Of a stretch of DNA of 64,000 bases, positions 26,181-36,865 are shown piece by piece. The stretch covers positions 445,144-509,143 of the forward strand of contig JADKID010000011.1 of assembly GCA_016721425.1 (NCBI GenBank). The letters are read 5' to 3'. Each line of letters starts with the position of its first letter. Position 1 is the stretch's first letter. The stretch is from Bryobacterales bacterium (GTDB lineage Bacteria; Acidobacteriota; Terriglobia; Bryobacterales; Bryobacteraceae). A program made the translations under genes and the position numbers. The notes under the pieces were generated by a model that ran no database searches, was not told the origin of the DNA, and saw only the letters and a list, made by a program, of their open reading frames with translations.

Positions 26181-27101
26181 GTGCCCGGACCAGCGCTGAG
26201 CTCTTGTGTGATCGCGTTCCTGCTGGGAACGTCACTCACGGCCTCCGCTCCGCCCCAGCGCCTCGGCAACGTCACCCGGATCTTTGTCGCCCGCCTCGGC
26301 ACGGAGCCGGGCACGGAGCTCATGCGCCAGAAGATCGTCAGCGAACTGGCCACCCTTCGCACACTCACGATTGTGGACTCGCCCGGCAAGGCAGATGCGA
26401 CCCTCGCAGGCATCGTCAGCGTCGAGTTCGAATACCACCCCGGAGATCGGCTGTCGAGGAATACTGAGCCCCCTCCGAGACGCGCCTATTGCTCCGGCGC
26501 TGCGGTCCGGTTGGTCGGCAGGTCCGGACTGATGCTTTGGTATGGCGAAGCCAGGCCCGGGGCATTAGGGGCGTTTGACTCACTAGGCCATGTCGCCAGC
26601 GAGATAGCCGGCAAACTCTCCAGCGCGATCGAAAGAGACAAGCTGGCCAAGACCAGTTCTTCCGTCGTGCCGGGCACGGAAGGCTGTCCCCTAGTGCCAA
26701 ACGGCGCCACCAGACTCAAGGACATCCGGCGCCTCTTCATGGAGCCGCCCAGCAAGTTCGCCGATGCCGAGGTGATTCGCGCGAAACTGCTCGGCCGGCT
26801 GTTTCAGTCGCGCAAGTTCGCCATCGTGGAATGTGCCAGCGATGCCGATGCCACTCTCTCCGCTGCCTCCTGGGTCAGGAGCGTCCAGACCCCCGTTGAG
26901 AGCTCAGGTGATGGGATCGACTACGCATTCACCGATTACCACGCGTCCACCACGGTTCGCCTGCTCGGCGCATCAAAACAGCCACTGCTCGAGTTCAACC
27001 TCCTCCGCATTAACAGCGACAAGTGGACAGCCTCCTCCAAAGCAGCCAGCCAAGCCGCCAAAGAGATCCTCACCGCCATTCAAAAAGACCGCTCCCGCTA
27101 A
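26181..27101 (+). CDS. Exported protein with two homologous CsgG-like halves
   Basis: A protein of about 306 residues with a signal-like N-terminus (SCVIAFLLGTSLTASA). Two halves repeat the same plan: a VTRIFV/LKDIRRLFM strand, a helix (ELMRQKIVSELATL / AEVIRAKLLGRLF), a TIVDSPGKADATLAG / AIVECASDADATLSA turn, a beta strand pair, and a helix ending EIAGKLSSAIERDK / QAAKEILTAIQKDR. This internal duplication resembles the periplasmic domains of CsgG/LPP20-like outer-membrane proteins. Function is unknown. The start is a GTG at 26181 or a TTG at 26175; a TATAAC hexamer at 26169-26174 would make the mRNA leaderless from 26181. Confidence 0.65.
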   Translation: MPGPALSSCVIAFLLGTSLTASAPPQRLGNVTRIFVARLGTEPGTELMRQKIVSELATLRTLTIVDSPGKADATLAGIVSVEFEYHPGDRLSRNTEPPPRRAYCSGAAVRLVGRSGLMLWYGEARPGALGAFDSLGHVASEIAGKLSSAIERDKLAKTSSSVVPGTEGCPLVPNGATRLKDIRRLFMEPPSKFADAEVIRAKLLGRLFQSRKFAIVECASDADATLSAASWVRSVQTPVESSGDGIDYAFTDYHASTTVRLLGASKQPLLEFNLLRINSDKWTASSKAASQAAKEILTAIQKDRSR

Positions 27102-27105
27102 ACGC

Positions 27106-27111
27106 TACAAT
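27106..27111 (+). promoter_or_regulatory. TACAAT -10 box placing transcription start at the mutase ATG
   Basis: TACAAT ends 6 bases before the ATG at 27118, so transcription would begin on the start codon. No good -35 element is visible. This is one of several genes in the window with the same geometry. Confidence 0.4.
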
Positions 27112-27117
27112 CCACTC

Positions 27118-28686
<1,569 letters not shown>

Positions 28687-28713
28687 GACTATACTTGAGG
28701 TAACCAGAAACAG

Positions 28714-29115
28714 ATGGATCCCATGATCCGGGTGCTGGTGGCCAAACCCGGCCTCGACGGTCACGACCGTGGTGCAAAGATCATTGCGCGGGCGTTACGC
28801 GATGCGGGGATGGAAGTGATCTACACAGGCTTGCGCCAGACTCCGGAGATGATCGTTAATGCCGCTCTACAGGAAGATGTGCAGGTGATAGGCCTGAGCA
28901 TCCTGTCGGGCGCCCACAACGCGATCGTGCCCAGGGTGATGGATCTATTGAAAGAGAAAGAAATGGACGACGTATTAGTAGTCGTCGGCGGCATCATCCC
29001 GGATGAAGATGCCGCAAACCTGAAGAAGCTGGGGGTCGCCGCTGTGTTTCAGCCTGGCGCCGCGCTCGAAGAAGTGGTGGCATTCGTGAAGAGTGCCGCG
29101 CGAGTGGCGAGTTGA
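28714..29115 (+). CDS. Methylmalonyl-CoA mutase small subunit, cobalamin-binding
   Basis: A 133-residue stand-alone B12-binding domain. The DGHDRGAKIIARAL motif at residues 15-28 supplies the histidine that coordinates cobalt, and LSILSGAHN and VVVGGIIPDED contribute the SL and GG loops for the nucleotide tail. It begins 28 bases after the large subunit on the same strand; the two must assemble into the active adenosylcobalamin mutase. A second ATG at 28723 is an alternative start. No MeaB-type GTPase chaperone or methylmalonyl-CoA epimerase is adjacent. Confidence 0.93.
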   Translation: MDPMIRVLVAKPGLDGHDRGAKIIARALRDAGMEVIYTGLRQTPEMIVNAALQEDVQVIGLSILSGAHNAIVPRVMDLLKEKEMDDVLVVVGGIIPDEDAANLKKLGVAAVFQPGAALEEVVAFVKSAARVAS

Positions 29116-29177
29116 ACCATGGACCGCGGCGCGGTGACGACCCCCCCAAACATTTTGCTAGGATTTTGTTACACCAA

Positions 29178-30623
29178 ATGCAAGACCGACTGAACATCGC
29201 CGTGTTTGTCGACTACGACAACATTGAGATCGGCGTTAAAAGCACACTTCGACGTGAGTTCGATGTGTCGCTCGTATTGGATGCTCTGAAAGAGCGCGGG
29301 GACATCGTCGCCAAGTTCGCCTACGCGAACTGGAGCCGGCAGGAGGGCGCCACGCGCCAGATGGCGGAAAACGCCGTCCAGATGGTCCAGCGCATTCCGT
29401 CGCCGCGCGGCGACAAAAACGGGGCCGACATCAACCTGGCGCTCGACGCGCTGGAGATGGCGTTTACCCACGACCATGTGAATGCCTTCGCCATCATCAG
29501 TGGCGATTCGGATTTCATTCCGCTGGTCAACAAGCTGAAAGAATATGGCAAGACCGTCTTTGTCGTCGGCGGCAAAGCGTTCACTTCCAACATCCTTCAG
29601 CAGAACTGCCACGAGTTTGTCAGCTTTGAATCGCTGCTCAGCGTCGAGCACGCCATACCGGTCTCCATGCCGGTACCGGCCTCGTCGTCCTCGCTGGCCT
29701 CATCGTCGGCCAACCTCGACCGCGGCACCGGCGAGCGCTTCCTTAGCTCCGGCGGAGGGGACCGCGAGTCCTACCGCGAGCGCAAGGAGAAGCGCTTCCG
29801 CGATCGCGAAGAGCGCCGCGAAGAGCGCCGCCGCGAGCGCGAAAAGACAGATCAGCCGCCGCTGCAAAACCAGCCGCCGCAGGTCCGCCCGCCGGCCCTC
29901 GATCTCGCCCTGGCCATGCCGCTCGTCGAGCGCGCCCTCCAGGTATTGGAGCGCCGTAGCGTTCAGCCCCAGCTCGGCCTGCTGAAATCCACCATGCTCC
30001 AGCTCGATTCCGCCTTCAACGAAAACGCCTACGGCGCCCGTAGCTTCTCCGATTTCGTCGAGAGATTGAAGAAGTCCGAGCTCGTCTACGTCAAGGGCAC
30101 CGGCGGCCGCTACTTCATCGAGCGCAAGCACAGCTTCCCCGAAAAGAGCCTGCCCAGCCCGCTGGAAGCGCTCCCGCTGCTGCGCGAAGTGCTCGAAATC
30201 CACCGTCTCGAATTCGAAGAGAGCGGCCAGGCTGCCGAAGACCTCTGCGCCTGGATGAAGGAAGAGTACCCCACCTTCGACCACGCCAACTACGGCTACC
30301 AGGGCTTCAACGAGTTCCTCAACTTCGCCCAGGATAAGACCGTCGTCAAGCTCGAACCCCGGCACGAGGGCGGCCTGCTGGTCAACCTCGGCTCCGAGTT
30401 CTATCCCTCCGCCCCCATCAAACGCGAGGTTCGCGAAGAGGATCTGCTCACCGAGCACGACTTCAAGCAGCCCATCGTCAAGGGTCAGCCCACTGCCACC
30501 GGCGAGATCCCGCCGGATATCGATCCGCCCAAGCCCGTGCGCAAGCGTGTCGTCCGCAAAAAGGCCGATCCCGGCAACGTGGCCGAGCCCGCTCGCCGCA
30601 CCCGCCGCAAAAAGACCGACTAG
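29178..30623 (+). CDS. NYN domain protein with two OST-HTH/LOTUS domains
   Basis: A 481-residue protein. Residues 1-150 form a NYN/LabA-type PIN-like ribonuclease fold with acidic catalytic candidates: VFVDYDNIEIG near 10, KNGADINLALDAL near 82 and IISGDSDFIPLVNKLKEYGK near 105. A very charged Arg/Glu-rich linker (about 190-240) leads to two helical domains near 255-320 (LGLLKSTMLQLDSAFN...RYFIERK) and 330-415 that look like OST-HTH/LOTUS RNA-binding domains. A basic tail ends RRTRRKKTD. NYN-LOTUS proteins are thought to bind and cut structured RNA. The start at 29178 is where the conserved domain begins. The RidA gene follows closely. Confidence 0.8.
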   Translation: MQDRLNIAVFVDYDNIEIGVKSTLRREFDVSLVLDALKERGDIVAKFAYANWSRQEGATRQMAENAVQMVQRIPSPRGDKNGADINLALDALEMAFTHDHVNAFAIISGDSDFIPLVNKLKEYGKTVFVVGGKAFTSNILQQNCHEFVSFESLLSVEHAIPVSMPVPASSSSLASSSANLDRGTGERFLSSGGGDRESYRERKEKRFRDREERREERRREREKTDQPPLQNQPPQVRPPALDLALAMPLVERALQVLERRSVQPQLGLLKSTMLQLDSAFNENAYGARSFSDFVERLKKSELVYVKGTGGRYFIERKHSFPEKSLPSPLEALPLLREVLEIHRLEFEESGQAAEDLCAWMKEEYPTFDHANYGYQGFNEFLNFAQDKTVVKLEPRHEGGLLVNLGSEFYPSAPIKREVREEDLLTEHDFKQPIVKGQPTATGEIPPDIDPPKPVRKRVVRKKADPGNVAEPARRTRRKKTD

Positions 30624-30644
30624 TTGAGAACACCGGAGACTGCC

Positions 30645-31034
30645 ATGAGCGAAATCAAACGCATATTTCCGGCCGATACGCCATCGCCGCGCGGGCCTTA
30701 TTCGCCCGCCGTCGTCGCTGGCGATTTCATCTATGTTTCGGGTCAGGGTCCCATTGACCCTGACACGGACAAGATGTCATACGGCGATATTCAGCACGAG
30801 ACGCGCATCACGCTGAACAACATCAAGCGCATCCTCGCCGCCGCCGGCGCCTCGTTCAGCGACGTGGTCCGCTGCGGTGTGTTCCTGCGCCACGGCGACG
30901 ACTTCGCCGCCATGAACGAGGTCTATACCGAGTTCTTCGGCGATCAGCGCCCCGCCCGCACCACGGTTGCCGTGGCGTTCGCCGATCCCACCATGAAGGT
31001 GGAGATCGATTGCGTCGCCTACAAACCGCGCTGA
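30645..31034 (+). CDS. ridA: RidA family enamine/imine deaminase
   Basis: A 129-residue member of the Rid/YjgF/UK114 family, which hydrolyses reactive 2-aminoacrylate-type enamines produced by PLP enzymes. The conserved RPARTTVAVAFADP segment contains the catalytic arginine near residue 103, and KVEIDCVAYKPR holds the conserved C-terminal Glu. GPYSPAVVAGDFIYVSGQGP is the standard N-terminus. It forms a trimer in known homologues. The ATG at 30645 starts 21 bases after the NYN gene stop, so cotranscription is likely. Confidence 0.92.
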   Translation: MSEIKRIFPADTPSPRGPYSPAVVAGDFIYVSGQGPIDPDTDKMSYGDIQHETRITLNNIKRILAAAGASFSDVVRCGVFLRHGDDFAAMNEVYTEFFGDQRPARTTVAVAFADPTMKVEIDCVAYKPR

Positions 31035-31072
31035 CCAGACATCGGCTATAGTCTCTGAAGAGGGACTATGGG

Positions 31073-31903
31073 ATGCCACTGGACGGCGCGCTCACTATTC
31101 GTGTCACCGATATCTATGACCAGGCCATCGTCAAAGCAGCGGACATCACGCTCCGCCGCAAAGATGGCCCGGTCGTTTTTCATCAACCCAACATCGATAT
31201 CAGCCAGCCGCTGAAAATCACCAACCTGGACCAGGGGCCGGGCGCCCTCTTTCAGCTCACCATCGATTCGCCCAGTTACCTGCCCGTCAGCGCCTTCGTC
31301 AATCTGCCCGCTTCCGGTGCGAGCGAGACGTTTGCCCTGCCCTTCCGTCCAGCCGCCGTCCGCTCCGTTCGTTTCGCAGAGTACTTCAGCCTCCCGTCCG
31401 AAGCGCGCGCCCTCATCGACGCCCCCACCTATCTCAACCTGGAAACGGAGCGCAAAGCCGGTCTGTTGAACATCATCGCCAAGACCCAGCGGACCCTTCT
31501 GCCCAACAACCGCACCGTCCTTTCGTGCCTCACCCGCCTCCTCCGCACGGAGCGCGATCGCATCTTCGTCGAGGTGGCGCCGGAGTTGCTCAGCGGCACG
31601 CAGAGCGCCCTGGAAACGGGGAACTTCCGCCAGGTCTCCTCGTCCATGCACACCCCGCCCGAGGGCTACCAGCGCGGCCCCAGCTACAAAACCAAGGAGC
31701 GTTTTGGAAACCTCCAGGTCACGCTGTTCCACTGCCCCGGTAAGCCGCCCATCGCCGATATCGACATCGATAACGCCGCCGGCCTGCTGCACCTGTTTCA
31801 GGTGGCGCGCAACGCTCTCCATGGCCCCACTCATCCCTATGACATCCAGGCCATTCTTCTGGCCACAAAAGAGGCCGGTTCGTTCTACACGCTCAGCGTG
31901 TGA
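31073..31903 (+). CDS. Conserved hypothetical protein
   Basis: A 276-residue protein without a signal peptide. The first 85 residues look like a small beta-rich, Ig- or carboxypeptidase-regulatory-like domain (LTIRVTDIYDQAIVKAADITL...). The middle is helical (YLNLETERKAGLLNIIAKTQ), and the rest is mixed with the pattern LQVTLFHCPGKPPIADIDID and HLFQVARNAL. I recognise no catalytic motif and can give no function. It is translated after an AGAGGGA-type site and lies 38 bases after ridA. Confidence 0.65.
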   Translation: MPLDGALTIRVTDIYDQAIVKAADITLRRKDGPVVFHQPNIDISQPLKITNLDQGPGALFQLTIDSPSYLPVSAFVNLPASGASETFALPFRPAAVRSVRFAEYFSLPSEARALIDAPTYLNLETERKAGLLNIIAKTQRTLLPNNRTVLSCLTRLLRTERDRIFVEVAPELLSGTQSALETGNFRQVSSSMHTPPEGYQRGPSYKTKERFGNLQVTLFHCPGKPPIADIDIDNAAGLLHLFQVARNALHGPTHPYDIQAILLATKEAGSFYTLSV

Positions 31904-31912
31904 GGCCCGCGC

Positions 31913-33310
31913 CTACCGGAATTGCACATGGCGCGCGTGGTCCATCGAGAACTTGCCCTCGGCCGCGCTGCGGATCCGCCGGCCCTGATACTTCAGCCCC
32001 TCAATCACCACGCCATCCACCAGATGCTGCTCGTCAAAGCCGGCCAGCACGCTGTACGGCAGCATCCCCTCCACCACGTGCAGGTTCCTCACCAGCACGT
32101 TCCGGATGTGGCCGCGGAACTTCGCCCGCTCCGGCTTCTCCTCCGGCGTGTAGCTCAGCAAGCCATCCCAGGATCCGCCCCGTTCCATCCGCCGCTGCCG
32201 CTCCTGCGCGCTCGCCGGGCGGTCCAACCCGTACTGCGCGAAGATCACCGCAAAGTCGATCAGTTTGCGCCGCACGTCTTCCACCCGGATGTTGTCGAAG
32301 ACGATGTTCTCCACCACCGAAGCATCGCCCTGGTGAATGCTGATGGCCGATCCGCGCTCTACGTGGATGATGTCGATGTCTTCAAAACGGATGTCGTACA
32401 CCCGCTGATTCCGTAATTCAAAGCCGATCTCGATGCCGTTCCCGCCCGTCGGCATATTCCAGAAGACCGCCTTGCGCACCACGATGTTGTGTGTCTCCAC
32501 GTCGTCCAGATTCTTCACCACCACGCAGTCGTCGTTCGTGCGCACGAACGTATTCTCAATCACCACATCGCTGGAAGAGACGATATCGAAGCCGTCGTTG
32601 CCGTAGTTGACGCTGGGGTTGAGGATCCGCACTCCGTCGATCCGCGTGCCCTGCGAGCTCCGCACGTACACGGTCCACGCCAGGCTGTTGAAGATTGTAA
32701 TCCCTTCAATCCGCGCCCCCGTGGTCTTCTCCAGATAGATCATATTGCGCGCGCCGCGCTGCGGCACGTCCGTCCCGTCCAGCACGCCGCGCCCGCGAAT
32801 CACCACGTTCTTCGTGCCCACGGACCGCACGTTGCCCTTCACCCACGCGCCCGCCGCCAGGTACAACGTCTCCCCGTCCTTCAGCTCCATCAACCCCGGC
32901 TCGTGCCTGCCCGGTCCAAAGTAGCGGACATGGGGCGCGCCCTCCACCGGAGCATCTTTCTCCGGCGCGTAGGCGAACAGATGCACCACTTTCTTGATAT
33001 CGGAGTTGAACTCCACCGTCAGCGGCGCCGGCCTCTGTATCCGGAACTTCACGCTGGCGTGGTCTCTGCCCATCACCGGCACAATGCCCGCTGATTTCGG
33101 CCGGATCTCCACCCATCGCACGTCGAAGCCCGCGCGGATCTCCACCTCCACCGGTTTGCTCAGTTCAAACTGCGCGAAAGCCCCTTGCAGAAACTCGTGC
33201 AGCTCCATCGCTTTGCCATCGACCGTGACGCTGAAGAGAGGCGCCGCCGGCTGGGCGCAGAGGGATACCGGAATGGCAAAAAGGGCCAGGAACAGGCCGG
33301 CGGTCTTCAT
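31913..33310 (-). CDS. Secreted GH28/GH49-like right-handed beta-helix hydrolase
   Basis: A 465-residue secreted protein (KTAGLFLALFAIPVSLCA signal). An N-terminal beta-sandwich of about 120 residues precedes a right-handed beta-helix rich in VVIRGRGVLDGTD- and NDGFDIVSSSDVVIENTF-type coils. The RTNDDCVVVK motif near residue 265 corresponds to the catalytic Asp pair of GH28 polygalacturonases and related GH49 dextranases. It probably attacks pectin-like or other acidic/branched polysaccharides. The gene starts 11 bases after hemG on the same strand, although a biochemical link with haem synthesis is unlikely. Confidence 0.75.
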   Translation of the reverse strand: MKTAGLFLALFAIPVSLCAQPAAPLFSVTVDGKAMELHEFLQGAFAQFELSKPVEVEIRAGFDVRWVEIRPKSAGIVPVMGRDHASVKFRIQRPAPLTVEFNSDIKKVVHLFAYAPEKDAPVEGAPHVRYFGPGRHEPGLMELKDGETLYLAAGAWVKGNVRSVGTKNVVIRGRGVLDGTDVPQRGARNMIYLEKTTGARIEGITIFNSLAWTVYVRSSQGTRIDGVRILNPSVNYGNDGFDIVSSSDVVIENTFVRTNDDCVVVKNLDDVETHNIVVRKAVFWNMPTGGNGIEIGFELRNQRVYDIRFEDIDIIHVERGSAISIHQGDASVVENIVFDNIRVEDVRRKLIDFAVIFAQYGLDRPASAQERQRRMERGGSWDGLLSYTPEEKPERAKFRGHIRNVLVRNLHVVEGMLPYSVLAGFDEQHLVDGVVIEGLKYQGRRIRSAAEGKFSMDHARHVQFR

Positions 33311-33321
33311 GGAGGGACTCC

Positions 33322-34692
33322 TTACAGCGCGGCGATGCTGCGGGCGGCGGCGCGCCCCGTCCGGACGCAGTCCGGAATGCCAATGCCATCATACGCGTTC
33401 CCGGCCAGTTGCAGGCCCGGCAACTCGCGCAGGATCTCCCGCATCGCCTCCACTCGCGCCGCATGGCCCACCGTGTACTGCGCCATCGACTTCCGCCACC
33501 GCCGGATCCGCGTGAACGCCGGCTCCACATTCCATCCCAGCAGCGCCTGGATCTCCGTCCGCACAATCCGGATCATCTCTTCGTCGGGTTCATCCAGGAT
33601 GGCCTCGTGCCCCGCGCCGCCCAGAAAACACCGCAAAACCACGTGCGTGTCCGGTACCCGGTTGGGGAACTTCGCGCCTACAAACGTGCACGCCACCAGT
33701 GTCTTCCGCTCGCGCGACGGCACCAGGAACCCAAAGCCTGGCGGGATCGGCCCGCAATCGGCGCGCCGGTAGCCCAGCGCCATCGTCACGGACGAGCTGT
33801 ACTCAATCGCTTCCAGCAATCCGGCCAGCCGGCCGTTCACGCCGCGCAGCAGCGCCCCGGCCTGCCACGCCGGGCACGCCATGATCACCGCGTCCGCCGC
33901 CACCGTCTCGCCGTTGACACGGATCTGATAGCCCGCCTCGCCCCGCACCACTGCCTCGGCCGTGCCCGCAACCACCGTGCACTTGCCCTCAATCCGCCGC
34001 ACCAGCTCATCGGTCAGCTGCGCCAGACCGCCCTTTAGCGTCTGGAACAGCGGCGCTGGAGTTCCGCCCTTGGGCGCCCGCTTGCGCGATTCCAGCACGC
34101 CGCGCGTCAGGCTGCCGTAGCGGTTCTCCAACTCGACGAAGCGCGTCAGCACGCTCCCCACGCTGAGCTTTTCCACGGACCCGCCGTAAACGCCGCTCAG
34201 CAGCGGCTCGGCCAGGTAATCCACAGTCTCCTGCCCGTAGTGCTCACGGATGAAATCCGCCACCGTGCGGTCCGGCTTGGGCACGGCCGGCGGGCGGTGG
34301 AAATACTCCAGCCCCATCCGGATCTTCGTCGGCCACGAGAGCAGCGGGCTGACTGCCACCGGCAGGATCTTGGTGGGCACCATCATCATCAGCCCGTCCG
34401 GCAGCGGCACCAGACGCCCGTTCTTCACCAGGTACGTCACGCGCGAGCCGTCGTTGGAGCCGATCAGCTCTCCGCCCAGGCCAATCTCCTTGATGAGTTC
34501 ATTGGCAGCCGGTTTGGCCGCCAGAAAGCTGTCGGGGCCGCCTTCCAAGACGCAGCCCTCCACAGTGTCGGTCTGGATGACGCCGCCAAGCTTCGCGCCG
34601 GCGTCGATCAGCGTGACCTCGCGGCCCGCCTTCACCAGTTCGTAAGCGGCCGATAGACCCGTAATGCCACCGCCGATGATGACAGTGCGCAC
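33322..34692 (-). CDS. hemG: Protoporphyrinogen/coproporphyrinogen III oxidase, HemY type
   Basis: A 456-residue FAD enzyme of the HemY/PPOX family, converting protoporphyrinogen IX or coproporphyrinogen III to the porphyrin with oxygen or another acceptor. The N-terminal VIIGGGITGLSAAYEL is the FAD Rossmann motif, followed by EVTLIDAGAKLGG and GGPDSFLAAKP; the C-terminal GNAYDGIGIPDCVRTG closes the FAD site. Which of the two substrates applies depends on the haem pathway branch and cannot be decided here. It starts only one base after hemE and is transcribed with apbE and hemE. Confidence 0.9.
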   Translation of the reverse strand: MRTVIIGGGITGLSAAYELVKAGREVTLIDAGAKLGGVIQTDTVEGCVLEGGPDSFLAAKPAANELIKEIGLGGELIGSNDGSRVTYLVKNGRLVPLPDGLMMMVPTKILPVAVSPLLSWPTKIRMGLEYFHRPPAVPKPDRTVADFIREHYGQETVDYLAEPLLSGVYGGSVEKLSVGSVLTRFVELENRYGSLTRGVLESRKRAPKGGTPAPLFQTLKGGLAQLTDELVRRIEGKCTVVAGTAEAVVRGEAGYQIRVNGETVAADAVIMACPAWQAGALLRGVNGRLAGLLEAIEYSSSVTMALGYRRADCGPIPPGFGFLVPSRERKTLVACTFVGAKFPNRVPDTHVVLRCFLGGAGHEAILDEPDEEMIRIVRTEIQALLGWNVEPAFTRIRRWRKSMAQYTVGHAARVEAMREILRELPGLQLAGNAYDGIGIPDCVRTGRAAARSIAAL

Positions 34693-34693
34693 G

Positions 34694-35716
34694 TTACGGT
34701 CTGAACTCGCGGACCATCTGCACCACGGCCTTCACGTTCTCCACCGGCGTTTCCGGCAAAATCCCGTGACCCAGATTGAAGATGTGCCCCGGCCGCGTGC
34801 CCGTGCGCTTCAATAACTCGTGCACCTTGGCCTTCAATTCCGGCAGCGGAGCGAACAGCGCCGCCGGATCCAGGTTGCCCTGAATCGCCGAACGGTAGCT
34901 GATGTCCATCCACGCCTGGTCGATGTTCAGGCGCCAGTCCACACCCATCACGTCCCCACCCGCGGCGTGCAGCTCACGGAAATACCCCGCGGCGCCCGTG
35001 CCGAAGTGGATCACCGGGACGCCCGTGGAACGGATGCGCTCGATCAACGCCCGCGAATACGGCGCCACGTAGCGCACGTAGTCGTCGGCGCCCAGCGCGC
35101 CCACCCAGGAATCAAACACCTGAATGGCGCGCGCGCCCGCCGCCACTTGCAGCATCGCAAACGGGCCCAGCACGTCCACCAGCTTGCCCATCAGCCGCCG
35201 CCACAGCGTCTCGTCTTTGTACATCAACTGCTTCGTGTTGATGAAGTTGCGCGATGCCCCGCCCTCGATCATGTAGCTCGCCATTGTGAAAGGCGCGCCC
35301 ACAAAACCGATGATCGGCACCTTGCCCGCCAACGCAGTGGAGACCAGCTTGATGGACTCCCCCACATAGCCGAGGTCATCGGTGTTGGAGGTGGAGAGCG
35401 TATCGACGTCGTGAGACGTCCGCACCGGATTGTCGATCACCGGACCCTCGCCCGCCACAAACTTCAGGCGCAGCCCCATCGGCTCCACCGGCAGCAGGAG
35501 GTCCGCGAAAATGATCGCGGCATCCACGTCCAGCACCTCAATCGGCTGCAGAGTCACCTGCGCCGCCAGGTCCGGCCTCTTGCAGATCTCGAGGATTGAG
35601 TTTTTGGCCCGCACCTCTCGATACTGCTTCATGTAACGGCCCGCCTGGCGCATAAACCACACCGGCCTCACGTCCGTGGGACGGCGGCGGCAGGCATCCA
35701 GGAACCGGCTACTCAT
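34694..35716 (-). CDS. hemE: Uroporphyrinogen III decarboxylase
   Basis: A 340-residue cytosolic enzyme that removes four carboxyl groups from uroporphyrinogen III to give coproporphyrinogen III in haem synthesis. Signatures are RPVWFMRQAGRYMKQYREVR near residue 15, with the substrate-binding arginines, FADLLLPVEPMG near 73, VGAPFTMASYM near 143 and GHIFNLGHGILPETP near 310. The ATG at 35716 overlaps the apbE stop codon as ATGA; an in-frame ATG at 35731 with GGAG upstream is an alternative. Confidence 0.93.
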   Translation of the reverse strand: MSSRFLDACRRRPTDVRPVWFMRQAGRYMKQYREVRAKNSILEICKRPDLAAQVTLQPIEVLDVDAAIIFADLLLPVEPMGLRLKFVAGEGPVIDNPVRTSHDVDTLSTSNTDDLGYVGESIKLVSTALAGKVPIIGFVGAPFTMASYMIEGGASRNFINTKQLMYKDETLWRRLMGKLVDVLGPFAMLQVAAGARAIQVFDSWVGALGADDYVRYVAPYSRALIERIRSTGVPVIHFGTGAAGYFRELHAAGGDVMGVDWRLNIDQAWMDISYRSAIQGNLDPAALFAPLPELKAKVHELLKRTGTRPGHIFNLGHGILPETPVENVKAVVQMVREFRP

Positions 35717-36711
35717 GGGAGGGACACGCATGCGATCTCCGATCTGTCTTCGCACAGGAAGACCTGAAACGACTTCGGCTTGTGCTGGGCGGCCCATTGC
35801 CGGCCCAGAATAAAGTAAGGCTTGGTCCAGGCCTCGCTATCGAGCGTCCTGGGCGCGATGACCGATACCGCCAACATGCCCCGCGACGGCGAACCCGTGC
35901 GCGGATCCATGATGTGGCTGTATGTGACGCCACCCGCAACAAAGAACTTCTCCGTGTTTCCGGAGGTGGACATTGAACTGTCCTTCAGATAGTACTCGGC
36001 CGCCACCTTTCGGGTGTCCCGCGGATCGGGAATGGTCACCCGCCACCCGCGCGGCTCGTCCGGCGGCGTCCCTATGGCATAGATGCTGGAACGGCCCGCC
36101 GAGATGACTCCGCTGGTGATCCCTTTCTTGCGCAGCGCAGCCGCCATGCAATCCACCGCGTAGCCCTTGCCGATCCCGCCCGGATCAATCTCCACCGGCG
36201 CGTCAAAACGCACGGTCCGCGCCTTTGGATCCAATATGATATGCTGCCAGCCCACCCGGCTCATCGCAGTCCGGATCTCGGCCCGGTGCGGAATCCGCCC
36301 ATCGGCTTTGTAGAAACCCCAGATCTTCATCAGCGGCCCCACCGTGATGTCAAATGCGCCGCCGCTCTGCCGGCTGTACTCCACGCACTGCTGCAGCAGC
36401 CGAAAGAGCTCTTCGGAAACCGGCACTGCCCGCTTGCCCGCCTCCCGGTTCAGCATGGACCATTCGCTCTCCGGACGGTAGTTCGAAAGCAACAGGTCCA
36501 GCCGGTGCGCCTCTTCAAACGCGACATCCATCGCATCGTCCAGCCGCCATCGGTCGGTCCCATACACCGCGATCGTGTACGTGGTGCCCATGGCGTCCAA
36601 AGACCGCTCCAGACGCAGAGTAGCAGGGGGCTCCGCCGCCCTCGCCGGCGGGGCGGTGATTGATGCCAGTACTAATGGAACGAGTAGCAACACGGCGGTC
36701 CGAAGACGCAC
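35713..36711 (-). CDS. apbE: FAD:protein FMN transferase ApbE
   Basis: A 332-residue exported enzyme (signal sequence with RTAVLLLVPLVLASITAPPARA) that attaches FMN to threonine residues of extracytoplasmic flavoproteins such as RnfG or NosR/NqrC types. The family motifs DPGGIGKGYAVD near residue 185, SMSTSGNTEKFF near 255 and SHIMDPRTG near 277 contain the Mg2+ and FAD contacts. The start is a GTG at 36711; TAAAAT at 36727-36732 on this strand could be its -10 box, giving a very short leader. Its FMN-acceptor protein is not identified here. It heads the apbE-hemE-hemG unit. Confidence 0.9.
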   Translation of the reverse strand: MRLRTAVLLLVPLVLASITAPPARAAEPPATLRLERSLDAMGTTYTIAVYGTDRWRLDDAMDVAFEEAHRLDLLLSNYRPESEWSMLNREAGKRAVPVSEELFRLLQQCVEYSRQSGGAFDITVGPLMKIWGFYKADGRIPHRAEIRTAMSRVGWQHIILDPKARTVRFDAPVEIDPGGIGKGYAVDCMAAALRKKGITSGVISAGRSSIYAIGTPPDEPRGWRVTIPDPRDTRKVAAEYYLKDSSMSTSGNTEKFFVAGGVTYSHIMDPRTGSPSRGMLAVSVIAPRTLDSEAWTKPYFILGRQWAAQHKPKSFQVFLCEDRSEIACVSLP

Positions 36712-36865
36712 CCCGTGGCGCGCCTGATTTTAGCCTACAACCGACCCCGCCGTGGGAGCAAGAAAACGCTCTATTTTCTTATGGATAAGTGACACGTCCG
36801 GGCCAAGTGGGGCCAAATCCCCCCCAAACAGCCCCCGCACTCCCCTGTTTTCACCGCGTTACACG

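Noticed and set aside
36760..36780. AAGAAAA/TTTTCTT inverted repeat as a terminator or operator
   Set aside because: A seven-base A/T-rich stem with no flanking signal is too weak to assign; it lies upstream of apbE and may be incidental.
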